From NCBI RefSeq assembly GCF_003119195.2, contig NZ_CP022260.1, positions 403,501 through 467,500 on the forward strand: a stretch of 64,000 bases of DNA, written 5' to 3'. Of this stretch, positions 31,838 to 40,250 are shown piece after piece. The notes beneath the pieces are model-generated. The model worked only from the letters and a program-made list of their open reading frames with translations, ran no database searches and was not told the DNA's origin. Source of the stretch: Azospirillum baldaniorum. GTDB taxonomy: Bacteria > Pseudomonadota > Alphaproteobacteria > Azospirillales > Azospirillaceae. The position numbers and the translations under genes are program-made. How positions within the stretch are numbered: position 1 is the stretch's first letter; each line of letters begins with the position of its first letter.

Positions 31838-33627
31838 TGCCCACCACGATTTACGCCCGCACTGACGGGACCATGTTCCGTTCTACCGACAGCTTGAACT
31901 GGTCTCAGATCGCCTCTCCGACGACCAATGTCAGCCACCTGTTCAACGACGGAACCAAATGGTGGGTGTCCGATCATAAATTCTCGTCTGTGTTCGATGG
32001 GGCAAATCGAGGTCGGATGTGGTATTCGACGAACGCCGGGGGTTCGTGGACGCAGTTGCCCATCCATGAGGCATACCCGCTAATGTCCGCTCATCTGCGA
32101 TATGCATCAAACGGCACGGGAGCGGTGGCGTTTGTTGCCCAGGATGGCAAGCTGTACTACTCGAACGACAGCGGCACCACATGGCAGACGCCCGTCACCC
32201 TGCCTTTCGACGTGCTGTCGGTGCTCCGATTCTACCACATGAACGGCACCTGGGTGATCACCACGGACGGCTGGCAGGGGTACTACGACAACAGCCACGC
32301 CGGTTACCCCATTGGCCAGCGGAAGACCGACACCGGAACGTCGGTGCCGGCCAAGGTTTGGTACTCGACCGACTTGATCTCGTGGGCAAGCAACTCTGGC
32401 CCAACGACGCTGGACGCTATCCGCGACATCGCCTGGAACGGCACCTATTGGATAATTTCGGCCCACACTGGCGGCAACGTCCACAGGCTATACAAATCAA
32501 CCTCGCTCGCGGGGACATTTGAACTCTGCACCTACGGCAGCGGCACCGCGTACAACGGAGGCACTGGCATCTGGTGGGACAGCACCAACAGCCGCCTGCT
32601 CGCGGTTGGCGGCAGCATCGGTGTGCAATCCATCGCCGGGGCCGCCATGACGAACGCCCCGACCACGCTCGGTAACACCAGCGGCCTCAACTGGTCGGAC
32701 ATCAAGGGGAAAGTGCTGACGGGTAAATCCGGAAGCGGGTCCACCGTTGGGCTGTGGAAGCTGGATGCGGCGGACAACGTGACGATCCACGATCTGAACG
32801 CGGGGACCTACGACTACCAAGGCACGGTCCGGGGCATTCAATTGTTTCCCCAGAAGGACGGTTCGATCACGTTCGAATGCAACTATGACCCGAGCAACAA
32901 CAACACAGGCGTCGCCCGGACGTACCGTGTCCTGGCCGACGGCACCGTGTCTGTGCTGACCGCGAGTCACCAGCAGTGGACGGCAGGGCTCGACTGCGAA
33001 AGCCAGTCCGTGGTCAATCCAGGAGGTGCGATCTGGATTAGTGCCAACTTCGACAAACGGTACCGCAGCACCAACTCCACCAGCACGTGGGAGGCCCAGT
33101 GGAATGGGTGGAACTACTTCGCGTATTTCTGCTACCACAACGGATACTACTATGTGATGTCCTGGAGCCAGAGCGACGGCAGCACGCTGACGGTGCCCAA
33201 AATCTACCGGTTCAGCGACCTCAACGTGCTGAAACAGCCGACTGAATACTGGGTCCGCACGCCGTACTGCGACCCACCTCCAGAATCCTACTACGCCACC
33301 CTGCCACCAACCGGGCGGATGGTGTCGCGGAGCGGTACACTGGTGATGCAGGCGTCCGGGTGGAACCCGCTGCCGCAACACTACCTGAACGGCAGTCTGG
33401 TGTGGACCGCAGTGCCAGCGGCTCCGGCCGGTGTCGGCAACAATTACGCAATCAGCGAAGCGGCGGACCGAACGGTCGGCATCGACGTGACCAACAACCG
33501 GTACTACTACCGCGACGGGATCGGGGCTTGGAGTGCCGCCCAGATGGTTCCCATCGGTGCGGGCGGGCTGAATTATTACGCCAAAGGCATCGCGTTCGAC
33601 GGCACTCGCTTCATCATCATGGCGTGA
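31837..33627 (+). CDS. Asp-box beta-propeller tail protein, receptor-binding candidate
   Basis: A 596-residue protein built of sialidase-like Asp-box blades: MFRSTDSLNWSQI, MWYSTNAGGSWTQL, LYYSNDSGTTWQTP, VWYSTDLISWASN, RLYKSTSLAGTF and RYRSTNSTSTWE. No sialidase Arg triad is evident, so binding rather than cleavage is more likely. Its first blade continues the one ending the preceding ORF, and it is inserted between the two halves of the gpJ homologue. ATG 31837 overlaps the previous stop as TGATG. It ends 4 bp before the next gene. Confidence 0.75.
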   Translation: MPTTIYARTDGTMFRSTDSLNWSQIASPTTNVSHLFNDGTKWWVSDHKFSSVFDGANRGRMWYSTNAGGSWTQLPIHEAYPLMSAHLRYASNGTGAVAFVAQDGKLYYSNDSGTTWQTPVTLPFDVLSVLRFYHMNGTWVITTDGWQGYYDNSHAGYPIGQRKTDTGTSVPAKVWYSTDLISWASNSGPTTLDAIRDIAWNGTYWIISAHTGGNVHRLYKSTSLAGTFELCTYGSGTAYNGGTGIWWDSTNSRLLAVGGSIGVQSIAGAAMTNAPTTLGNTSGLNWSDIKGKVLTGKSGSGSTVGLWKLDAADNVTIHDLNAGTYDYQGTVRGIQLFPQKDGSITFECNYDPSNNNTGVARTYRVLADGTVSVLTASHQQWTAGLDCESQSVVNPGGAIWISANFDKRYRSTNSTSTWEAQWNGWNYFAYFCYHNGYYYVMSWSQSDGSTLTVPKIYRFSDLNVLKQPTEYWVRTPYCDPPPESYYATLPPTGRMVSRSGTLVMQASGWNPLPQHYLNGSLVWTAVPAAPAGVGNNYAISEAADRTVGIDVTNNRYYYRDGIGAWSAAQMVPIGAGGLNYYAKGIAFDGTRFIIMA

Positions 33628-33631
33628 CCTC

Positions 33632-35731
33632 ATGACTCTGCATATTCCCGATCCCAAACCCTGTCCGAACATTGCGGTCACCGGCAGCCCGACCAAGCTC
33701 TACACGCCCGGTCAGACGACGACGCTCCCGCAGGTGGACATCAACGCCGCCAAGGACCCGCTGGAGGTCACCTATGCGGTGACCACCGGCGAGGGCAACC
33801 TGACCGCGACCGCGTCCAGCGGGGCGACGGTCACCGGCAGCGGCACCAAAACCCTGAAGGTGACCGGGCCGCAAGCCGGGGTGAACCCGACGCTCCATTC
33901 CGTCGCGTACGTCAGCCCGGCGAACGAGGCGACCGGCAGCGTCGAGATCAGCGTCCGGGTCAAGGACGGCGACAATCAGGTCGGCAGCATGTGCAATGCC
34001 GCCAACGGGATCACGCTGATCAGTTCGACCGCGTCGAAGACGCCGAACAAGCCCAAGGCTACCGTCTGCATCAAGGGCAGCGGCGGTTCGATCCGGCTGT
34101 TCCTGAACGGCAACGCCCTGCACCCGGACCCGGTGCAGTACGCGGGTTCGATTCTGGCGACGTTGCAGTCGCTGGCGTCGTCGATCAACGGCAACACCTC
34201 CGCGACTCCGCCGATCACGGCCTCGGTGAACTCGTCGGCCCTGACCATGGTGCTGACGGTCGGCGTGGCCACGAGCGGCTTCAACGGCATGTCGGTCACG
34301 GCTCAGACAACGGGCTCGATGGCCCTGGACAGCAACTGCGGCAACAAATTCGAAGGCGGCACGGACGGCGGCCCGACCTCGCTGTCCGAATGGTTCGACG
34401 ACTTCCTGGAGAAAGACCTCCAGAACCTGCTGGGGCAGGCCGCGGGCACGTTCGCGACCGGGCTGCTGTTCAGCCACATCCTGCCCAACGAGTCTGATGT
34501 TCAGATCAAGTTGCCGTCGGAACTCTTCGAAACCGAGAGTGAGATCCGCATCAGCTTCTTGGTCGAGGGCATGGTCCTCAAGGTCCCGAACACTTACGAC
34601 GCGAACACCCACAGCTACGGCGGCGGTTGGGACGGCGTGACGTTCAAGGACGCCGTGACCGACGACCCCTGCTGGATTTTCCGCGACTACCTGACGAACA
34701 AGCGGTACGGCTGCGGCAATGACCTTCCCCTGACTCCGGCCCAGCAGCGGACGCTGGATCAGGACCTGTACCGGATCAGCCAGTACGGCAACCAAGCAGT
34801 GGATTCCGGCCGGCGGGAAAACGGGGCCGTGGTCATGGAACCCCGGTACACCTGCAACACCGTCCTGACTGGCGGTATGAGCAAAATCGAGATTCTCCAG
34901 GCTATTGCCAGCGTGTTCAACGGCCAGATGGTCGTCGGTGGGTTCGGCGTGCGGGTCTTCGCGGACATGCCGACCAGCACCAAGCTCCTGGTGAACCAGA
35001 CCAACGTGCACAAGGACGGGTTCAGCTACTCGGGCGGTTCGATCCGCAACCTGTACAACGTCGCCATGGTGAAATGGAACAACCCGGCGAAGTTCTACGC
35101 CCTGGACTTTACCCGATCTGAGGACCGGCCGTCGGTCCTACGGTATGGCGAGAAGATCATCGAGGAGGTGGCGTTCGGCTGCACCTCGGCCGGGCAGGCC
35201 GTGAGAAAGGGTAATTGGCTGCTGGCGACCGAGAAGGCCAACCCGCTGCTGGTCACGTATCGGGCCGGTCTGGACCACTCCCAGGTCATCCCTGGCGACG
35301 TGGTCATGATCGAGGACAGCGACATCACCCTGTCGCCGCGGTCCGGCCGCGTGACCAGCACGGTCACCACCCACGTGACGTTCGATGCCCCGATCACGAT
35401 CCCGGCCAGCGGGACCTGGAGCATCCACGTCATGATACCGGACGGCACCATCGCGACCCGGCAGATCGCGTCCTGGCGGGACTCCGCGGGAGCTACTGTC
35501 GGCAGCGGCGTGGCTTACGGCTGCAATCTCGCCTCGGCTCTGCCGGCCGTGCCGGTCAACCGGGCAGTCTACAACATCACCGGCACGGCCGCGACGGGTC
35601 CGTTTGCCCCGCGGTTGTTCCGAGTGCTGAAGGTAACGGAGCACCGGGAGTTCGGCTACGACGTGGTGGCCCAAGCTTACGACCCGAACAAGTACGCCGC
35701 CATCGAGCAGAACGTGCTGGTGTCCGCATAA
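33632..35731 (+). CDS. Lambda gpJ-like central tail-tip protein
   Basis: A 699-residue host-specificity protein homologue. From about residue 300 it parallels the middle of lambda gpJ: VEGMVLKVPNTYDANTHSYGG (J: LRGRILQVPSNYNPQTRQYSG), CWIFRDYLTNKRYGCG (J: CLWDMLTHPRYGMG), YTCNTVLT, VRFA-like GFGVRVFADMP, RYGEKIIEEVAFGCTS-AGQA, and VIPGDVVMIEDSD. The N-terminal ~230 residues are beta-rich and not J-like. It lacks J's fibronectin and C-terminal receptor domains, which here are separate genes. It forms the baseplate trimer hub. Confidence 0.85.
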   Translation: MTLHIPDPKPCPNIAVTGSPTKLYTPGQTTTLPQVDINAAKDPLEVTYAVTTGEGNLTATASSGATVTGSGTKTLKVTGPQAGVNPTLHSVAYVSPANEATGSVEISVRVKDGDNQVGSMCNAANGITLISSTASKTPNKPKATVCIKGSGGSIRLFLNGNALHPDPVQYAGSILATLQSLASSINGNTSATPPITASVNSSALTMVLTVGVATSGFNGMSVTAQTTGSMALDSNCGNKFEGGTDGGPTSLSEWFDDFLEKDLQNLLGQAAGTFATGLLFSHILPNESDVQIKLPSELFETESEIRISFLVEGMVLKVPNTYDANTHSYGGGWDGVTFKDAVTDDPCWIFRDYLTNKRYGCGNDLPLTPAQQRTLDQDLYRISQYGNQAVDSGRRENGAVVMEPRYTCNTVLTGGMSKIEILQAIASVFNGQMVVGGFGVRVFADMPTSTKLLVNQTNVHKDGFSYSGGSIRNLYNVAMVKWNNPAKFYALDFTRSEDRPSVLRYGEKIIEEVAFGCTSAGQAVRKGNWLLATEKANPLLVTYRAGLDHSQVIPGDVVMIEDSDITLSPRSGRVTSTVTTHVTFDAPITIPASGTWSIHVMIPDGTIATRQIASWRDSAGATVGSGVAYGCNLASALPAVPVNRAVYNITGTAATGPFAPRLFRVLKVTEHREFGYDVVAQAYDPNKYAAIEQNVLVSA

Positions 35732-35741
35732 AAGGAGAGCC

Positions 35742-36083
35742 ATGAGCCGGCCAAAACCGACCATCTTGCACGAATACACGGACCGATCTTACCGCTCGGA
35801 GCAAGTACTAGAGGCCGAAGGGGTGTTTGCCGTCGTCCTCGACGGCAAACCCGTCGGAATCCGCACCGTCAACGTCCTGCTGGACTACCCCGGTCCCAAG
35901 TACAAGCGGTCGGTGTTCGTCAACAGTGGCCACGCCTTCAACCTCGCCGAGCGGTTGAACAAGATCTTCCGCACGGACGCCTTCAAGGTCATGAAGATGA
36001 CGTTCGGCGACATCGTGACGGAAGAGGAACTCGCCACCCTGCGTGAATACGGTCAGGTAAATCTGGCAGAACGGCATTCATAA
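35742..36083 (+). CDS. Hypothetical tail-region protein
   Basis: A 113-residue alpha/beta protein with AGGAGAGCC before ATG 35742. Strands (GVFAVVLDGKPVGIRTVNVLLDYP) precede a helix (HAFNLAERLNKIFRTDAFKV). It lies between the hub and fibre genes, so a structural or chaperone role is likely. Its stop TAA is the first triplet of a TAAATAC copy. Confidence 0.6.
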   Translation: MSRPKPTILHEYTDRSYRSEQVLEAEGVFAVVLDGKPVGIRTVNVLLDYPGPKYKRSVFVNSGHAFNLAERLNKIFRTDAFKVMKMTFGDIVTEEELATLREYGQVNLAERHS

Positions 36084-36087
36084 ATAC
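36081..36087 (+). promoter_or_regulatory. TAAATAC element, copy 13
   Basis: Overlaps the preceding stop codon and the 5' arm of the hairpin at 36086-36107, 32 bp before ATG 36113. Confidence 0.55.
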
Positions 36088-36107
36088 CTCCGATTCATTT
36101 CGGAGGT
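36086..36107 (+). promoter_or_regulatory. Hairpin that sequesters a ribosome binding site
   Basis: ACCTCCGA (36086-36093) pairs perfectly with TCGGAGGT (36100-36107). The 3' arm is the GGAGGT ribosome binding site of the gene starting at 36113. Read-through RNA should be masked, while RNA started just after the TAAATAC copy would lack most of the 5' arm. Confidence 0.65.
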
Positions 36108-36112
36108 GACCG

Positions 36113-36466
36113 ATGGCCGCCGGGCAGTACGACATCTACATCGAACAGGGGGCCACATTCACCCGTGAGATCGAGTGGCTCCAGTCCGACAACACGACTC
36201 CTGTTGACCTGACCGGCTACACCGCCCGGATGCAGGTCAGGAAGACGGCGAAGTCGCCCATCGTGGTTGCCGACCTCTCCACCGGAAACGGCCGTATCAG
36301 CCTGACCCCCGCTCTGGGGAAGATCAAGCTGATGCTGACCGCGACTGAAACCGCGTCCCTCAAAGACGGCGAGTACGTCTACGATCTCGAACTCCAGTCC
36401 GGGACTGGCGTCGTGGAGCGGCTGCTTCAGGGGACCTTTACGATCAACGCCGAGGTCACCCGATGA
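36113..36466 (+). CDS. Fibre-attachment/BppU-N-like protein
   Basis: A 117-residue beta-rich protein typical of the small gene before collagen- or repeat-type fibres: YDIYIEQGATFTREIEWLQSDN, VDLTGYTARMQVRK, ISLTPALGKIKLMLTATETASL, YVYDLELQSGTGVVERLLQGTF. This matches the N-terminal domain of upper baseplate proteins and probably joins the fibre to the tip. It overlaps the fibre gene by 4 bp. Confidence 0.75.
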   Translation: MAAGQYDIYIEQGATFTREIEWLQSDNTTPVDLTGYTARMQVRKTAKSPIVVADLSTGNGRISLTPALGKIKLMLTATETASLKDGEYVYDLELQSGTGVVERLLQGTFTINAEVTR

Positions 36467-38421
36467 GCAACACCGTCAAGATCGCCGCCCCCGACAAGGT
36501 GACCGTCGTCTCCGTGGGCACCCAGGGGCCGGCCGGTGGTGGTGCCGGCGGGGCCATCACGACCATGACCGACGTGCCGGATGGCTATGGTTCGGCCGGC
36601 CAGATCCTGGTCAGCAACGGCGTGGACGGCTACGTCCTGGGCGGCTACACGGATCTCGCCGGGCGGCCGACGCTGGCCCCGGTGGCGATTTCAGGGGCCT
36701 ACGGTGACCTGACCGGTCTGCCGGTCCTGGCGGCCGTGGCGACCACCGGAGCGTATGGCGACCTGACGGGCCTGCCGACGCTCTCCGCAGTCGCGACCTC
36801 GGGCAGCTACAACGATCTCCTGGACCGCCCGGTCCACGTTACCAGCGTCACGGCCGGTCCCGGCCTGACCGGCGGCACGATCACCTCGACCGGCACAATC
36901 TCGCTGGCGACCACCGGCGTCGAAGCCGGCAGCTACACCAACGCCAACATCACCATCGACCAGTACGGCCGCGTCATTGCCGCGTCGAACGGCACGGGCG
37001 GCGGCGGTTCGGGCAGTGTCACCGAAATCAACACCGGGGCCGGGCTGACGGGCGGTCCGATCACCTCGACCGGCACGATCTCGCTGGCCACGTCTGGCGT
37101 CACGGCCGGCAGCTACACGGCCGCCAACCTGACGGTGGACCAGTACGGCCGGCTGACCGCGGTGTCTTCGACCGCCCTGGCCGCTGTGGCGACTTCCGGG
37201 GCCTACAGTGACCTCTCGGGTCGTCCGGCTCTCTCTCTGGTCGCGACCTCCGGAGCCTACTCAGACCTCGTCGGGCGGCCGTCCCTGGCCGCTGTGGCGA
37301 CCTCCGGGGCTTACGCTGACCTGACCGGCCGCCCGACGCTCGGAACGGCCGCGGCCATGGACAGCACGGCGTTCGCGACGGCCGGCCAGGGTGCCAAAGC
37401 CGATACGGCGGTGCAGCCGGCGTCGCTGGCGGCGGTGGCCACCTCCGGCCTGTACGGTGACCTGTCCGGCCGGCCGGTGTTGGCAACGGTCGCCACGAGC
37501 GGGTCCTACACCGACCTGACCTCGCGGCCGACGCTCGGTACCGCAGCGGCCCAGGACAGTACCGCGTTCGCGACCGCCGCCCAGGGTACCAAAGCCGATT
37601 CCGCCCTCCAGAACCTCGTCGAGGACCTGACGCCGCAGCTTGGCGGCGACCTGGACGTGAACGGCAAGAAAGTCGTTGGTGCGTCCGGTGTGATGATCGA
37701 CGCTCCCGTGATCGCCGTCGAGAACGCCGGGCTGCCTCTGACCATCCAGAAGGGCGACGCCGGGCGTCTCACGATCCTCGGCCTGGAGGGGCTGGCCCTT
37801 GAGCCCAACGGGTTCAATGTGCAGGTCGGCGGCGTGCTGACCGGGACACCGGGCAACAATCTGTCGATCCAGGGCGACTCCGCGGCGGTCCTGATCGGCG
37901 GAGGCGGCACCAGCATCGTCGAGGTCCTGGGCGACTTGTACCTGTCGTCCGGCTCGGCTGTGACCGTGGACGGCATCAACGCCGACCTGACCCTGCGGCC
38001 GACCGGCACCGGCGTCGTGGTGGTTGATGGTTCGGCCGAGGTCCGCGGCAAGGTCGCCGTGGTGGCCGGCTCGGTGACCGCCGAGAAGATCCCGATGTCG
38101 GGTTCCACCACGTCTTCGACGCCGGTCAACCTGACCGGTACCACCATCACGCTCGGGGCCAGCACCGCGAAGAGCGTCGAGGTCGTCGTCAAGGGCGTTC
38201 GCACCGATTCGTTCGGCGAACTGGCCAAGTACCGCCTGTCGGCGGTGGTCAAGAACACCGCCGGCACCCTGTCCCTCGGCCCGGTGATGAAAACGATCAT
38301 CCAAGAAGATGACGCCGCCTGGGACGCTGACATCGGCGTCAGCGGCAGCAACGTCGTGATCACCGTGACCGGAGCCTCGGGCAAGACCGTCGAGTGGTCG
38401 GCCGTGGTTGACGCGTTCTAA
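36463..38421 (+). CDS. Repeat-containing tail fibre
   Basis: A 652-residue fibre. Residues ~60-390 carry about nine short repeats of the form VATSGxYxDLxGRPxL, interrupted by two longer GLTGGTITSTGTISLAT...SYTNANITIDQYGRV blocks and two GTAAAxDSTAFATAxQGxKAD units. The C-terminal ~250 residues are beta-rich (DGINADLTLRPTGTGVVVVDG) and probably contact the receptor. Such repeats fold as trimeric beta-spirals. They sit in-frame and could shrink or expand by recombination. Last gene of the adaptor-fibre pair. Confidence 0.82.
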   Translation: MSNTVKIAAPDKVTVVSVGTQGPAGGGAGGAITTMTDVPDGYGSAGQILVSNGVDGYVLGGYTDLAGRPTLAPVAISGAYGDLTGLPVLAAVATTGAYGDLTGLPTLSAVATSGSYNDLLDRPVHVTSVTAGPGLTGGTITSTGTISLATTGVEAGSYTNANITIDQYGRVIAASNGTGGGGSGSVTEINTGAGLTGGPITSTGTISLATSGVTAGSYTAANLTVDQYGRLTAVSSTALAAVATSGAYSDLSGRPALSLVATSGAYSDLVGRPSLAAVATSGAYADLTGRPTLGTAAAMDSTAFATAGQGAKADTAVQPASLAAVATSGLYGDLSGRPVLATVATSGSYTDLTSRPTLGTAAAQDSTAFATAAQGTKADSALQNLVEDLTPQLGGDLDVNGKKVVGASGVMIDAPVIAVENAGLPLTIQKGDAGRLTILGLEGLALEPNGFNVQVGGVLTGTPGNNLSIQGDSAAVLIGGGGTSIVEVLGDLYLSSGSAVTVDGINADLTLRPTGTGVVVVDGSAEVRGKVAVVAGSVTAEKIPMSGSTTSSTPVNLTGTTITLGASTAKSVEVVVKGVRTDSFGELAKYRLSAVVKNTAGTLSLGPVMKTIIQEDDAAWDADIGVSGSNVVITVTGASGKTVEWSAVVDAF

Positions 38422-38432
38422 GGAGTAGCCCC

Positions 38433-38885
38433 ATGGCCCTTGTCATCGACAACGCGAATACGAAGCTGAGCAAGACTGGGCTCGCCGACATCACCGTCGG
38501 CGATAACCTGACGTTCGCCGACAATTTCGTCAAGAAACCCCGGTTGCAGTCCTACGCGGTGGCGACCGACACCCCAACGATCATTGCCGGGACGGTCTCG
38601 CTGAACCTGGACAACGCCAACGCGTTCCAGGTCTCTCTGACCGCCAACGTGACCTCGATCTCGCTCCAGAACGTGCCAGCGTCCGGCCGGCTGGTCGAAA
38701 TCGCCGTCCAGTTCACCCAGGACGCGACCGGCGGCCGTACCGTGGCGTGGCCGACGAGTTTCAAGTGGCAGGGCGGCATGGCTCCGACCGTGTCCAGTAC
38801 GGCCAACGCCCGCGACATCCTGTTCGCCCTAACGGTGGACGGCGGGGCCACCTGGAACTGCTCGCTCGCGAAGGATTTCCGCTGA
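38433..38885 (+). CDS. Fibre-tip/adaptor domain protein
   Basis: A 150-residue protein matching a domain usually found at the ends of phage fibres: FQVSLTANVTSISLQNVP, VEIAVQFTQDATGGRTVAWP, SFKWQGGMAPT and ILFALTVDGGATWNCSLAKDF. As a separate gene it may cap the fibre or tether the next protein. ATG 38433 has GGAG upstream. Four-base overlap (TGATG-type) with the next gene. Confidence 0.7.
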   Translation: MALVIDNANTKLSKTGLADITVGDNLTFADNFVKKPRLQSYAVATDTPTIIAGTVSLNLDNANAFQVSLTANVTSISLQNVPASGRLVEIAVQFTQDATGGRTVAWPTSFKWQGGMAPTVSSTANARDILFALTVDGGATWNCSLAKDFR

Positions 38886-40126
38886 TGCTGCTTGGGCGTG
38901 GGTTCCCCTACATGGGCGGAGCGTCCATGGCCGCTCCGATGACCTGGGCGACGTACGATGGATCGAAAGATGGCCAGCGTACGCAACTCTGGACTAACGA
39001 CGCGGCGTGGGACGGCGAATCGTTCGCCCGTTCGACCTCGATGGGTGATGGGGTGTTCCTGTTCGTCCACTTCCGGTACGCCAGCGGGACCAGCCCCGGC
39101 ACGGCCGGCATCTACGCGTTCGCGATCCGGGTCAACGAGGACAAAACGATCAGCGTCGGTTCCCCGACCGTGATCACCACATCCGGCTATCTGACGTGGG
39201 CCGCGTCGCTGTCGGTGCTGAAGGTCGAAGCTGGCAAAGCGGTGGTGTTCCACAACGGGGCTGCGTCACCGTACCCGATCTACGCGACGACCGTGACCGT
39301 CGCCAGCGACCTGACTGTGGCAGTCACCAACGGGCCGACCAACATCTCGTCCGTGCTGTCGGGCACCCGCATGGATCACTCCCACGCCATCATGCTCGAT
39401 GCTTCCCGCATCCTGCTGGTGGGCCGCTCGGATTCCACGTCGTACCGTGTGCGGGCCTATGCCCTGACCTGGAACTCGGCCGCGGGGAAAGTGGACACGA
39501 TTCCATCGACGACCTACACGGCCGCACACCTCACCATGGAAAACGGTAGCCGGCTGTTCAAAATGTCCGGCACCCAGGCCATCCTGGTGGGCACCAAAAC
39601 CGGCACACCGTTCGGTCTGGCGGCGGCGGTGTTGACGTACAACGGCACCAGCCTCAGCACCACGAGCGTGTCCACCTTTGGGCAAACCAACGGCACCTGG
39701 GGCGACAACTTCGTTTCCAACGACACGACCATCACGCCGGGTGCCGGCGTCTACGGCGTGGGCGAATCCACCACCGGTATGCGGGCGTTTCCGATCAAAA
39801 ACAACGGCGGCAGTCCGCTGATCGGAACGTCCACGATGCTGACGGGGTCTTCGACCGATTACCGGTTCAATCCGCTGTGGATGACCTCGACCCAGGTGAT
39901 CGCCATCTGCTCCGACGCCAAGGTGGCAGGCGACAAGGTCTACGTCCACGTGCTCGACTACAATCCGGCGACCAACACCCTGGCCCAGGTCAACGGCCCG
40001 GTTCAGATTGAGCCATCCATCGGATCGTTCGGCCTGGAGAGTCACCGGATCGACGCCAACCGCGTCCTCGCCGTCTACACGTCGGACGACGGCGTCACGT
40101 CCGCGAAGGTCCTGAGCATTGTTTAG
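38885..40126 (+). CDS. Second beta-propeller-like tail protein
   Basis: A 413-residue, all-beta protein with loosely repeated ~50-residue units (MGDGVFLFVHFRYASGT, KAVVFHNGAASPYPIYATTV, RILLVGRSDSTSYRVRAYAL, AILVGTKTGTPFGLAAAVL, AIVICSD-like VIAICSDAKVAGDKVYVHVL). This is consistent with a propeller, though without clean Asp boxes. It ends the late operon and is a second receptor-binding candidate. ATG 38885 overlaps the previous stop by one base, and the longer frame from 38747 would overlap by 140 bp. Confidence 0.65.
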   Translation: MLLGRGFPYMGGASMAAPMTWATYDGSKDGQRTQLWTNDAAWDGESFARSTSMGDGVFLFVHFRYASGTSPGTAGIYAFAIRVNEDKTISVGSPTVITTSGYLTWAASLSVLKVEAGKAVVFHNGAASPYPIYATTVTVASDLTVAVTNGPTNISSVLSGTRMDHSHAIMLDASRILLVGRSDSTSYRVRAYALTWNSAAGKVDTIPSTTYTAAHLTMENGSRLFKMSGTQAILVGTKTGTPFGLAAAVLTYNGTSLSTTSVSTFGQTNGTWGDNFVSNDTTITPGAGVYGVGESTTGMRAFPIKNNGGSPLIGTSTMLTGSSTDYRFNPLWMTSTQVIAICSDAKVAGDKVYVHVLDYNPATNTLAQVNGPVQIEPSIGSFGLESHRIDANRVLAVYTSDDGVTSAKVLSIV

Positions 40127-40193
40127 CTGGAGATAATGCGGACAACCATCTTTCACGGTTGTGCATTGGGGTTTATGGGGCAGCCGCGGCGAG

Positions 40194-40200
40194 TAAATAC
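40194..40200 (+). promoter_or_regulatory. TAAATAC element, copy 14
   Basis: Located 57 bp before ATG 40251. Two small hairpins (CCCGG/CCGGG and TTGCCC/GGGCAA) lie between it and the GGAGG ribosome binding site. Confidence 0.45.
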
Positions 40201-40250
40201 CCCCGGTGTCGTACCGGGCCTCGTTGCCCGTCGGGCAAGTGGAGGTAGGG

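Noticed and set aside
36640..37615. Short regular repeats considered as a CRISPR array
   Set aside because: Repeats are in-frame, degenerate, lack unique spacers and encode a fibre protein. No cas genes are present.
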